Assembly: GCA_018389105.1 (NCBI GenBank)
Contig: JACATO010000321.1
Coordinates: 1,020,001-1,084,000, forward strand
DNA length: 64,000 nt
Source of the DNA: Nautilus pompilius
Taxonomy: Eukaryota > Mollusca > Cephalopoda > Nautilida > Nautilidae
Direction of reading: 5' to 3'
Position 1 is the first letter of the stretch. Each line of letters starts with the position of its first letter. Below, piece after piece: positions 45,281 through 58,042 of the stretch. Below the pieces are notes generated by a model. The model was not told the DNA's origin, did not search any database, and saw only the letters and a list, made by a program, of their open reading frames with translations. A program made the translations under genes and the position numbers.

Positions 45281-48200
45281 GTGAGTTTACACGGCATTAC
45301 TTTTACTTTAAAAAACCTGAAAAGGGCCAACCCGAGCCCCTTAGGCATTCATACGAGAATATCTAATTAACTATGCACTATATAGTTTATGAATAGTAAT
45401 TTTATTTTTGAGACCAATCAGTGACAAAAGCACCTGGTCATGTCGGCGGTGGACCCTAGCACCACCGCCATTTTCCCACCTTAACTCTGGCGAGAATATA
45501 CCGCCTGAGATCCGAGCAGCTTTAAAAATAGCCCGTCTCCGGCTCCGCGCGATGCGGATATGCGAACACAGCGTTATCGCTTGTACCAGTCTCTTTTGTC
45601 TCTATGGTGGATTACTGCAAGATTGCGAATGACGTCAAAAGGCAGCAGTTATTTCCGGTGAGAAGTACTGGGACAACAAGGCAGAGATTACAGAGGCCCG
45701 TTGCCGTGTAGAAGGTAGAACAACAGCGCGCTTGCCGACTTCACACCGATGTTCACACGCTGCTGCACGTATTGGTACCAGCTTGTGCCGACAGGGGGCT
45801 CTCGGAACAGACTCGTCATCGAGAGAGGTGAGAATGAACACAACCTTTTAAAATAAATTCAACCGAGGAATGGCAGTGTCAGCTTACAGCCATCAACGGT
45901 ATAAAAGGGAAACACTGGCTTAATATCAAAGGTTTAAGTTTGTGGCCCCTACAGAAGAGGGTCTCGACATCTAATCAGGAGAGGAGCCGACTGTGGCCGC
46001 TCACGCGCTCCATCAACTCCAGTTCCGTCTCCAGGTTTGCTGTTCCCACAGGTGCGAAAATGTAATTTAAATATAGGAGACGGTCGCCTTCGTGCCGACA
46101 GATAATGGTGAACGTGTTTACATATTCATACTTTGTGTATATCAGGGAGGCTAGGGTTGGGGTTATTGCTAATAACACGGCTAAGGTGATTTACGGTAAT
46201 CGCCTGGATTAATAATATGGCCAGAAGTCCCTTCCAGATTTTTCAAAGTTAATACAAATAAAAGTAAAAAGATGTAAGTTCTTTTACTGCTTTTTTTGCG
46301 GCGTCCCACATTTTATTTTTTTCCCAATACTAAGCTTTTAAAAAAAACAGGCAGAAGTCCATTTGTAGAGAAGCTCCGATTGAAGAAGCTACACGCGGCC
46401 CCGTTGGTGCTGATCGGCCGCCACCCACCAGAACGATCGAATGCAACTCACCTGTCCGATATCCACGTATCCCGGCTCCAGCCTCTACTCCCGGTCCGAG
46501 AGCGACACCACTAGCGCCACCATCGGCTGGCGTCGACACGAGCCCCACTGCTCAGAACCCCCCCACCTCCGGCCATACAACAGCAGCCCACCTGGATGTT
46601 TGTCGGTTTCACGAATTCCGAGATGACGAGCGGTTTGGCTTGTGGAGCGATAGCGCGGAGACCGGCTTCGGGCGGTGAGACACCTGACTGATGTCCTTTG
46701 TTTTCTTTTCGTTCTACAAAAGCTCGAAACTTGAGTGCAAAATTTGTTCCCTATTCCTTTAAAGTTCTGCTGCGTGGGCTTTCTGTGGCTTCTTCAGATT
46801 AATCAGGTTCTGTAACCGTGCCAAGAAGATACCGTTTCTTTTTATCCCTCTTTTGATTCCGACCGTCGGTATAAACCGGGATCCGAAGAGGGGCCGGCCA
46901 GCACGAACGAGCCGACTGCTGTGGAGGGGGGCTGCTACAGGGCTCCTACCCATGGCGGGCTGGCGGCTCACCCGGGTTATCGCGCCTCGCACCTGTTCAA
47001 TCGAATCAAAGAAAAAGGTTGAAAGACCAGACCGGGTTCTTTGCCAGTAACCAGTCTCCGTTACCGATAGTCAGGAATCGAAAATATCCTCGCTGGTAAT
47101 AATCCAGAATTGGTAGAAAGCTGGAAGCGCCAGTAATACCTTTTCTGGCCGCCACAGCTGTAGACTCGTGAGCGAGAATTAAAAAGGGGAATATTCTGAT
47201 TTTGTGCTCTTAAAGTTACAGAAAACTTATTTCGTAAATAATATCCCAAAAGTCATGTTATTATAATGTAGCTATATGCATTAATAAATTTACTGTACCC
47301 GACATATATGAAATAGCTCACTGATGAGTTTACGGTTGTGCACATAGTAGACATCTGGAAACTCTTAACCTATTATGATAGTATAAAAACAGGCATTAGC
47401 TTAGTTTACTAGTTATTCCAGGAAGCAGAAAGCCATTCGTCATAACTTCCAAGATAAAAAAATAGACATTCCCGAGTTGCTTTTAAAATAACTTCAACTC
47501 TTTAAACAGTTTAAATGTTTTGTTCCCAGAGTAAGGATAAATTTTTGTTCTTTACATTATATAGATATATGATATCGTTATTCTTCTGAACACTTCTTTT
47601 ACGTTGCGATTGTAAATCCAGCGATTTCTCCAGAAATGGTTTACTAATAAGAAGGTTAACAAATTATTTTCGAGTATTTTAAAAATTATTCTGTGTTTAC
47701 TCGCTGTTGCCATGACACCGTATTTATCAGTACCCTTTGCACACGAAAATTAAATCCCAATTCCTAACTTCATATCCCTGAACTCCCAAAAAACTAATAA
47801 TCATTGAAAATATTAAAGATTCTTGATCCGAGTTCGGGGACGGTTTACCACTCTTGAAGAATGTGTCTATTCACGTCTCCTATTTAGTGTACACGGTTCT
47901 AATGACACGCTAAATGCAATACATTGATAGATAAACCTCTTACTTCAGAGGAAAGTATTTGCAAAGTTATTCAACAATTTTTACCGCATTAATATTTAAA
48001 TATTGTTATTTAAGCCTGATCGCGTGGAGTTTTCCTTGTGTCGTGATGATCTCCATCCCAATAAAAAAACCTCGCGGTGCCTCTTGGTATGGAGCTGGAT
48101 TATTTGTGATTCGTCTTTCATTTTTCTGTGCTGATCTATGCCGACTTCAGGAAGACTAAAGACCTCTAAAGCAGATGGTGTGGCCGCCCCAGCAAGCATG

Positions 48201-50390
48201 CAAATCTATTAGAACTTCTCTAAGCACATTTTACGATCATTTCATGCAGCATTTAACAGACTTCTGCAGGTAGCCAATGAACCGGCCGCCAGCCCATTCT
48301 ACAGAGCGATTGCGTAACTGTGCACGGTAGTGAGGCTTCTAGACGTTCGAAGAGAATGGAACTTTTGTGATTTTTCTCTTTTCCTAATTCCTACTTTCGT
48401 TGATGTCGTCACCCTCCAGCATTTTCCTAACCAACTCGCTCTTCACCTAGCAACACGCACGAGACTTCAATACGCGACGGTCTGGTGCCAGAGTTTCTCC
48501 ATCCATCTCTAGCAGATTTTATACAGACCCAACGTTTACCAATCGGAGTAAATTACCCGAGTTCATTCATTGTAAATGTAATATAAAGGAAGGATTCAGC
48601 TTGTAGAAAAACTTTTAAAATCATCAACAGTTGAACAATAATAAGGAATATAATTATAAATTGATTAAATTGTAGAGATTGTACACTTTAAAATCTTGTT
48701 TTAATGGACTAGATTTTTAGCGGTGATCTCCGATAGCACCAACCAACTAAATCTACTATATAGTCATCCCGGGACCTAATATACATAATGTCGCCCACCT
48801 GTGCACTTAACACACCGGAAGATTTCAGTCTGCAAGAGGAATCCATCAATTGATGATTCAGTTTCCAGTGCTAACAAGACCAGTTATCATAATTTAAGAG
48901 CACTAGGATATTTGTATAAGTACTCAGGTGGTTAACCGGTAATAATCTACACTTTTTTATATATATATATATATTTCTGCAGTAAACTCTACTGTAATTG
49001 TCCATAATCATGTCTTAATATATCCTTCAAAACGCAACTGTGAGTTGTGAATTATTAAAATATTAAGATTATTTATATTCCTCTCCGAATTTTAAGAATG
49101 CATATGATGGGATATTTGTAAATATTTTAACAGCACATCAGTAGAGGAATATCCGAGATTGCAGCAGAGTTGTTTCAACAGACTTGTATGTATAACACGT
49201 TGATTTACCCGAAATGTGCTTTCACCACGTAAATCTTTTAAATTTCCTATCCCTTTTACATTACTCCATCTTCTTTTACATGTTTCATAATAGATGAAGA
49301 TCTACACTTTAGATCTTGTTAGCCGAAGACACGGTCTATAACCATGTATAAGATAAACCCGCCTGTAGATTCTAATTAAATTTTTCGACAGCTAAAGCTC
49401 TTCCTCATCTCCGCTTACAGCCGAATGGTAGCGCATCTTCATCCCCTGGTTGTTTAAACAACCCATAATGTAATTTCCTGCCATCGGTTAAGTTTCTGGT
49501 GCCAGTCAGAAGATTGTTGTCTTAGCCATCTTAGAATGATTTGCACCCACATAAATATCCTGCGCAAATACGTTTACAGCGCCCCTTCCCAATACCGTCC
49601 TGCTGATTTTTTAGAAACGTTTGCTTTTGAAAGTGATAATCCTTAACGGAGGTTGTCTTCTCGTACAATCAAGCTACCACTTCTTCTGTCCTCTGCCAAT
49701 ACTCCCTTCTGTAAATACTAAAAAAAAATAAGCTCGGCGACGAGTTCTTTGATCCGATTTCTCTTAGACACCAAAGGGACGACGAGTCGTCATTTTGATC
49801 TGTAGGTGATCACCAGATTTCGATCAGGCGTCATGTCCACCCTGATCTGACTGACACTTCTCTTACAGCCGGTGAAGCTGAAGCGTCTGTCACCTTGGCG
49901 ATCGTCATTGCCGGCGATGGATAAATATTATTTTCATTTAAATATCTAAATTACTTTCTCTCTGAGAATTAAGAAAAAAAAACGAATAACTAAGAATTTC
50001 AGCAATACAGTATACATAATAATGACTATAGGAAGACAAATAATACATAAGAAAGTGAAAGTGGAGTTAATTATTAAAAAGCTACAGATAAACGTTTCCA
50101 CTGATGAAATAAAATACAAAATTAAACTTCATTAAAATTAAAACGCTTTTAGTTTTATAAAATTAATTTTAACCACCTTTAATAAATTCTTAATTAATTT
50201 TGCCGCTGAATCGCTGGTAAAAATCAGTCTGTTTACTAAATTGCAATGGCGATTATAAAAGGATTAATGTAGTTAGTAATTATCCAATTCTTTTGAATTT
50301 CGGTGAACATTTGTTGATGAAAGTAGAAAACACCGGGTCTCCACCAACGAATATTTTGGGTTCTGTTCGTCATTTAACAGGAGAGGGTGA
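45281..50390. other. Non-genic DNA with a GC-richer patch
   Basis: The 45,400-46,650 part is GC- and CpG-richer and carries overlapping frames of up to 77 codons on both strands, without motifs. A CRE octamer lies at 45,630 and an AT dinucleotide run near 48,958. No gene could be supported. Confidence 0.4.
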
Positions 50391-50930
50391 GGATTAGGGT
50401 TTAGAGTTAGGGTTATGGTTAGGATTTAGGGTTTAGGGCTTAGGTTAGAGTTTAGGGTTTGGGGTTTGGGTTATGGTTAGGATTTAGGGTTTAGGGCTTA
50501 GGTTAGAGTTTAGGGTTTAGGGTTTGATTTATGGTTAGGATTTAGGGCTTAGGTTAGAGTTTAGGGTTTAGGTTTGATTTATGGTTAGGATTTAGGGTTT
50601 AGGGCTTAGGTTAGAGTTTAGGGTTTAGGGTTTGGGTTATGGTTAGGATTTAGGGTTTAGGGCTTAGGTTAGAGTTTAGGGTTTAGGGTTTGGGTTATGG
50701 TTAGGATTTAGGGTTTAGGGCTTAGGTTAGAGTTTAGGGTTTAGGGTTTGGGTTATGGTTAGGATTTAGGGTTTAGGGCTTAGGTTAGAGTTTAGGGTTT
50801 AGGGCTTAGGTTAGAGTTTAGGGTTTAGGGTTTGGGTTATGGTTAGGATTTAGGGTTTAGGGCTTAGGTTAGAGTTTAGGATTTAGAGTTAGGGTTATGG
50901 TTAGGATTTAGGGTTTAGGGTTTGGGTTAG
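50391..50930. repeat. Telomere-like higher-order repeat (TTAGGG/TTTAGGG variants)
   Basis: Roughly 540 bp of G-rich hexamers and heptamers: ttaggg, tttaggg, cttagg, ttagag, tttggg, ttatgg, ttagga. They are organised in a higher-order unit. The landmark ttatggttagga occurs at 50,413, 50,471, 50,529, 50,579, 50,637, 50,695, 50,753, 50,837 and 50,895. Six of the eight intervals are exactly 58 bp, one is 50 and one is 84 (58 plus an extra 26-bp subunit). It is an interstitial array that has diverged and then been re-amplified, not a raw telomere end. Confidence 0.93.
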
Positions 50931-51180
50931 TACATTCCAATTTGAAATGATGATGTGTAAAAAATATCTATCTTGTCCTTGGTGAAGAAGTGTTTCTTTA
51001 TATAAAAGCATCGTGAAATTTACCGATCCACGTCGCGTGGAGGGAGAAGAATTATGATGCTGATCAGCTGTAATAGAACAGATTAATTTGATCTTTCATC
51101 TCACAAAGCTCAATATCAGTAATTGGTGATTTTTACCTCTCAGAACAGTGGCCAATTTATCTCCAATTCCAGTCCATATT

Positions 51181-51447
51181 TTGTGCAGTCGACCAAAAGA
51201 AGATTACCATTACCATCGTCGCCCGATCTGAATCCGTTAGATTCCGCTGTTGTTTGGGGGATTCTGGAGGAAAATGCTCGCTGAAAATTCCCATCGAGAT
51301 GTCAAAGCGTTCTGGAAACTGTTTCGTAAAAGATGGGACGAAAACCCTCAAGAACAGCCCCGTGACGTCTTGGACAACGTTTTCCTGCCGTCTTCGCTTG
51401 AAAGTCAGAGGTGGGAGTATCGAAGAATTTTAATGTCACTGTAAACT
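51181..51447 (+). pseudogene. mariner-like transposase C-terminal relic
   Basis: SSPDLNPLDSAVVWGILEEN (from about 51,216) matches the 'SPDLNPLDY.VWgilE' block that carries the last catalytic Asp of mariner-type DDD transposases. A stop (about 51,281) and a +1 shift follow. The protein then continues as NSHRDVKAFWKLFRKRWDEN and PQEQPRDV to a stop at 51,442-51,444, as in the family's 'H.nveaLk..l.reWd.ipqe.lr' tail. Upstream blocks were not recognised and no inverted repeats were found, so this is a truncated dead copy. Confidence 0.75.
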
Positions 51448-54400
51448 ATAGAATTTAAGCTTTTGATCAACGCGTGATTCGTCTATTTTAGTTTTCGATT
51501 CTGTAAAAAATAAACAGTTGTTTTAGACGGAATTTACCACGCACCATCCATACCAGCGTGAGAACAGACAGGGCGGGAGTTATCTCCCCGTGATATGTGC
51601 CTCAAACGTCCACATTCCTAGTTCATGGTCCTATCTCATTGGCACGGTGACGAACGTAAGTAGCAGGAAAATGAGGTTTCAAGTTTGTGTGGTCTCAGAG
51701 GAAAGACACGACTATACTGGCGTAATTGTTCTCATCACGAGGAAATTTGGCGAAATGTTCTGTTCACATTATTTTATCTACAAACCTCGAATGCCGTGAC
51801 CACACGGGCAGCAGCCGGTCGACTGCTTTAAGACTCCAAATGGCCGGCTGTCGTTAAAAACCATTTTAAAGAAACATTGACTATTGCATAAGCTCTCTGA
51901 CACTACCCCTTTTTTGTATAACCACAAAGCGAGTCCTGGGTCTGAGTATTAATGCAATAAGTATTAGATAAAGTGTTTCTCCTTAACCTTAGTAATGCAT
52001 ACACAGTACAAGCCGCGGGTAGTCTACTGGAGAATTTGCAGCACATCAATCAATGGTTGATTGTATGAAAACTACCACGGAAAAGGGTACAAGTTATTAC
52101 TACATGAAAGTTCACTGGAAACGCCAAATTATAGTATAAAGATATTAAATACAATTTTAATTCAAAATTGATGGATTATTGATTTTAATCTATAGTTTTA
52201 ATGCAACAATTACAAATAAAATTGCTTGGCACACAGACTGGTCTACGACAGTCACTGATACATACTTTTACCGCGATTACCAATGGAAAGGCTCTGCTAC
52301 AGCCATTGATTTTCATTGACACACACCCAGAAGTTGTTGTCGAAACCAGTTTAAGAAGTCCAACTTTCCTTGCTATTTAAAAAAATACTGATAGGTTGTA
52401 CTCTTTAGTGTTTTTTGCTGTCAGGGTTGGTGAGGATGAGTTAAATAGTTCGACAGTTTACATCAAAGATTTTTTAATGACAGAGATGATAAAGCTTCCA
52501 TTTCTTAAGCTGCCAGAACAATGCGGTAAGCAGACTCAGAGAAACAGTGGTCAGGGTTCCAACTCAAACTCTAAAAGAATACTGCAAACATACTTTCTTC
52601 ATTCCGTTTCAGACTCTTAGGACCAACAATCAAGCATGCAACTTAAAGACCTCGCAACCCAAGTCTTTCAGGTCTTGAGTCTGGTTCCATTATCCATTAC
52701 TTTGCTTGATCCTGATCAACCAACTGCTGGCGTTATCCTGAAGTATAGCAAAGATATGTCATCTCCACGTTAGAACTTAGACTCTGGAAACACGTGGAGA
52801 AGCCAGGATGACAAGCCTGGTGCACTTCCCGAGACTTTAGCAGATAATGTACCCAAACATGAGAAGCCTTCAGTCTCCTCTTCCAGACATCAGTCACATT
52901 TTAAAAAAAAAGATTAGAGCAAATTCGTCTCTGAAAATAAACAAGAATTATTTACAAAACTTTTAGGAGAGGACCGGACATATTTAATTATTCTTTAGTT
53001 TGCAACCTTTGCAATTTTTATTCGAAGTGTTGGGTCAAAATGACTTCAAAAATAAATTCTAGGGAATGTGAGATCTCCGAGCGAGGACTGCCGACCTATT
53101 TCAGGTTTCTCTACTCCAACAGAGAGCCCTCGATCCGCTCCTGTTCGCCAACAACTCGAGTGACAACACTTCACTCGTTCGTACGCTTTGTTTTGGTTAT
53201 AAAAAAGTAAAAACCATTGAATAGCAGTTACTTGATAGATGAACAATCAGAGCATAAGCTGGTCACTAGGATGAGCTGAATTAGTTATTTCACCTTTACA
53301 CAAATTTGTGGAGTACCGAGCTACAAATGGCAATTTGTCGACGAATTCACGCTGTAACATCTCATTATCAGCGATGGTGACTGGAATTTTTAATGGAAAT
53401 CCTGGGCACATTTTTTTTAGATCTGAGAGGCTGGATCGGTATTTTGCTGTAACTGAATTTCTCCAAGGCAGTAAAGCTCTTCTCTCCTAGACAGTCTTTA
53501 AGTTTGTACTCGATTGCCCTCATTTATTAACATATCATACAGGAAGTGGATTTGTGCCATTGTTAACCAGATTTGCATTTCCGCCATCTTGACACCATTA
53601 CAGATTTTCGGAATAGCAAACCAGAATTTGATTTTATTCGTTAAGTAAAAGCATTTAACGTATCAACTAGAATATTTTATGCAAATGATATGCAAAAATT
53701 AAAGTTGCACTTGTAGAATCTTACAGATCTTTTAAACGTTTAATAAGAAGGCGAAGCTAGTTAGTGGCTGTGTCGCAGTAGTGTACGCACATATCTCTAC
53801 ACAGAAATATATATGGATATTTGGAACTTAGAGAATATGATTACGTGTCAGCAAATCATAAACTACTATAGCATAACAGGACCAAACGATGTAGAAACAA
53901 ACCACATTATATACAGAAACATGGATTCCGAAATACATGATCTTTTATTGATATAAAGATCTAGGTGCAATGTAGCCGACGTCAGTTCTGCAACAACAAC
54001 AACAGAAATCCAATGATAGCTCCCAAACAGGTCATGTGACCACAGACTCCTTGCAGTAGGTCGGTTGCGAATCGACCTCAGACAGCTTGACGTTTCTGCA
54101 TACTGTATTTAAATGTATAAGCTGTTTATCACATCAACTGTGCTGCCATCAGAACGGTTTACTGAACAGGAAAGTCACTTCTGCCCATATCCGTAAAGGA
54201 TTTATGGCGTGTAATCGGATCTTCCAGAAAAACCATCAGAAACCGACCTGGTTGTGCAGAATCACGCTCCACGTGTCTACGTCTTGGTCTTCCTTTAAAC
54301 AACCGTCATTGTTATAGTCGATCAACCTGAGTAAAATTCCATCAGCAAGTTACGTGTGTAACGGCGTCCGGGGGAGCTCCATACTGTGTTCAGCACTAAT

Positions 54401-55130
54401 GTCATGCTGGCAAAAATGTAATGGACTGAGGAAGGCCAGAACTCAAAAACAAATTTATCTGGCCATTTTTCAAAGATTCCCTAATGGTCAGAGGTGCTTG
54501 TATCACACTGTAAAATTGGTATTCGTACTCTTTCATCAACAACTAGCACACGGAACTGCGTTATGCCCAAGTCACACAGGGTTACAGTCATCACTTGGCT
54601 CTTTTGGGCTGACATCACCACTACAATGGACCAGCTACTACCCATCCGTATATGCAGATTTTTTCACATACTTTCTGAGAAGTTCCTGGAAGAAGAAAAA
54701 AAGTTCAAGAATCTCTTTCCACAGAATCCACACGAACTGGAGTTTAACCAATCAATATTACGCTGAGTGATTTAGTTTCGAGCGCACACAGACGATGTGC
54801 CAGCCTTGGGTTGCTTGTACATTTGGTACTATCATTACTCCATCAAACTTGCAATGAATTTCATGGGTTAATCTAATTGAGGAATAAATCTTTTCTAACT
54901 TCCGATCGATTTGTACCGCTTCTGTATTTTTCGTGACTGGAAGTGAATATATAATATCAAACTACATTATGCCTAAACTTTTATGTTCAGTATACCTGTG
55001 ATGCTGAGCTAGGAAGATGAAAATCTGGTCTTAAAGAAAACGTAGAAGAGAAACCAGTTAATGATGGATAAGAAAGAACACAGAAAATCTGTCAACCTGG
55101 AGCAATAGGAAATGATAAAACCCAGGATAT

Positions 55131-55165
<35 letters not shown>

Positions 55166-56756
55166 AAAAAAATTCCCAGCTTTTGGGGAACTAACAGGTC
55201 TAAAATAAATGACTGATTATTTCTGTTTTCACAGCTGCTAAAGATATATCACTGAGAAGACCTGAATCGTCTGAATAAACCAGCGACATTATTCCAAGCT
55301 CTGCCCTGAAAAATAAGCTATTATTACCATTACAGGTTAATCTTGTGGGGATAGTTCAACACTGTAATTAGAAAATTACAATTAAAAATAACATTTTGTA
55401 TTCCGTTAATTATCATTTTTCTTGCTTCATGATTTTTTCAGTTATGTTTGAATTTATTTCAAAGATGAGTCATTTTCTCAGTTTTCAGTCTCATATTAAC
55501 TACATTCTACGTTCGTATTAATGCCTGTGTGTGCGTGTTTGCAATTAAATCTTATTTACATAATAAATTATTTAATTACATCTACAGCTTAATAGTTTAA
55601 CGAAGTTTTAACAAAAATGATCACAATACACTTTTGCTTTTTACGAATGATTTTTTTTGTTTAGTTTCTGTCTGACCGCCCTGAGTTCTGACGGCCGGTC
55701 TCAGTCGCTGCGGCCATGGCTTTGTCAGGTGCACCAATAGCCCATCCTCCAAGCGTTAGTCCAACCTCTTTCGGTCAGCGGCTGGCAGAAACTGCATCCT
55801 TTTCATCAATACTACAAACAAATTTTTTGGAAGATCCACTCCATTACTGAGAAAAGTATAAATATCTATGCATATTTTTAGTCAGCGTTATGCCAAGTTG
55901 GAAAGGAAGTCAAGAAACAAAGACAGATCTTAGGATCGGTCTCTAGAGATCAGGATTTTTGGTCGAGACCTTGGCTCTTGTTCCGAGATAATGGTGCCGT
56001 GGTGAGGAGGTCATAAAAGTCTCCGCTGGACGCGCGGACGTCCAAACGTCGTTGCGACAACTAGAAATTTTACTGACTATATTTGTCGCCATGGTATCCG
56101 ATTCGAGACAGTAACAGATGGAAAGGCTTTTTAGAAACCGTCTGCTACAACTTTCCTATTAGGATAAAGAATAAAAGTTCGCCTGTTGGCGGGACTGCAA
56201 AGAGAAGATTAGCATAGACGTCACAGGACAAGCAAAGGCGGTGCCATTGAGTGTAAAAGACGAAGGTTTGCACAAGAAATCTGATGTCTGAGGCCACAGA
56301 ACCCTGCTATAATACAATAACCAGCCATGGAAGTAATAGAACGGTCCATGTTACCCACAACGCCGTACGCCCACGTAATAAGTAACACGTGCTACAAAAG
56401 AGCTGGTGGAATGTTAAAGATGCCTGGTACAGTTGGCGCTCATGATATGTCGTTATTTACACGTGGTCACCCGATTTAAATCCGTATTGTTAATTGTCAT
56501 CCGGGAAATGAAAAAGCAGATAACCGTCGACCAGAACGACAATCGATGTTATTACAGAACGAACGAACCAAAGAATTTTTATCAGCCAGTTGAGGTTCAG
56601 TCCTTGCACAAAGCTTGCAGACATCACGAACTCTTAAATGTTCCACAACTACAGCTCAACGTTATTTGCACAACTTTTCGCTACAAAGGAGGTGTCGTTC
56701 TGAGAAAAGCCCTGGCAATACAAAAACCTGCGGCGTTTTTGGAATCTGTTTTTTTT
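51448..56756. other. Non-genic DNA
   Basis: Overlapping 138- and 90-codon plus-strand frames at 54,354-54,770 have no motif I recognise. A TC run followed by T's lies at about 55,133-55,162. Nothing else could be supported. Confidence 0.4.
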
Positions 56757-57185
56757 CTCTCTGTAAAATCTCATTTTTGTGAATCCAGGTCGGATAGACG
56801 AACGTGGGTCCGGCGAAAAGCGAGTCAAGCATTTCAAGAGGGCCGCTTGTAGCCCTCGATTTGACGCAGTGGTTCCAGATTAATGGCAGCTGCTCGGGAC
56901 CTTGAAAAGTTGGCCTGATGTTTCTCGAAGGTCGTCTGGATTTTTTTTGCACAAACTTTATATATTTCCCGAAGCCATCTTAAGCTACTTTGCAACAAAA
57001 TGCTTCTGCAGTTAAAGCCATTTGCTGAAGAAGAAAAAATGTAATGCCACTTATCACACCTGACACCGCCCTGGGCACGTAAGAGTCCTGACAAGGCTGC
57101 GATTGAACACATCTGGGAGCAATGCAAAAAAAACGGACTCCGACATGCACCAGTAGACACGAGCTTTCGAGTTTGGAACAATTAA
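56757..57185 (+). pseudogene. Tc1-like transposase relic
   Basis: Three blocks appear in family order. SVKSHFCESRSDRRTWVRRK (about 56,760-56,820) resembles the 'sDEsrF....sD.R..VwRr' first-Asp region, with the DE read as VK. LQQNASAVKA (about 56,990) resembles 'lqQDNA..H.A', with the second catalytic Asp missing. SPDKAAIEHIWEQC (57,084-57,125) resembles 'SPDLnpIEhvWd.l'. The frame ends with a stop at 57,183. Block spacing of about 88 codons from first to last fits Tc1. Frameshifts and stops lie between blocks, and the N-terminal DNA-binding domain is not evident. No inverted repeats were recognised. Confidence 0.72.
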
Positions 57186-57685
57186 GACCCATGTGTTTCA
57201 TGGAAATCCCTTCTTTTCTTACCACATCAGTAAATAAAGTCGTAACTCAGCTATCTTATTAACCGATCAGATGAGACCGCGACAGACCGAATAGGAACGG
57301 TAATTCTCGCAGAGAGCCCGCGGTGGAGGGAACTCGCTACCAACACAGGTAAAGGTGCCAGAAGATTTGGGGACTCAGTCAGGTATCGAGAGCAACGAGA
57401 AAGAAAACAGTCGATCAAAATTTATGGAGAAAACAATCACTGATTTATGAAAGTAGGCAGAAATAAGTTAGGTACGAGGAGAAAGAGTGAAATGGCTCGA
57501 ATGTATTTGCAGATGGGCAAAGAAAAGAACGGGGATATTACCAAAAATATTTATTTGTAATTAGCGCCATTTAGACTCCGCTACCAGGGCAGTGAAAGAC
57601 TTGTTTTTGATCGCCGCCGCCATATTTTGGTTGGCACCATTTGCTTGTAAAGGAGTCGGGTAAAGCGTGTTCACTCTATCATTGT
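57186..57685. other. Non-genic DNA
   Basis: No repeat, RNA or convincing frame was seen between the Tc1 relic and the TG-rich array. Confidence 0.5.
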
Positions 57686-58042
57686 TAGTGTGTGTTTGTG
57701 TGTGTATCAGTATACATATGTTAGTGTGTGTGTGTATGTTAGTGTACGTGTGTTAGTGGGCGCGTTAGGGTACACGTGTTAGTGTGTGTGTATATTAGTG
57801 TACGTGTGTTAGTGGGCGCGTTAGGGTACATGTGTTAGTGTGTGTGTGTGTGTGTGTGTGTGTTGTGGTGTGTGTGTGTGTGTGTGTGTGGTGTGTGTGT
57901 GTGTGTGTGTATGTTATTGTACGTGTGTTAGTTGGCGCGTTAGTGTACATGTGTTGGTGTGTGTGTGTGTGTTAGTGTACGTGTGTTAGTGGGCGCGTTA
58001 GTGTACATGTGTTGGTGTGTGTGTGTATGTTAGTGTGTGTTC
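57686..58042. repeat. Composite TG minisatellite
   Basis: Runs of (TG)n separate four copies of a roughly 44-bp core, starting near 57,739, 57,794, 57,914 and 57,972. Each copy contains ttagtgtacgtgtgttagt, ggcgcgttag and gtacatgtgtt. The core itself is TG-derived with fixed changes. The longest pure TG stretch lies around 57,839-57,910 and is broken by gttgtggtg. Z-DNA-prone and likely length-polymorphic. Confidence 0.93.

Noticed and set aside
54354..54770. 138-codon plus-strand frame with a second overlapping 90-codon frame
   Set aside because: I could not match either to any family, and there are no splice or repeat signals. Frames of this length occur by chance in 64 kb.
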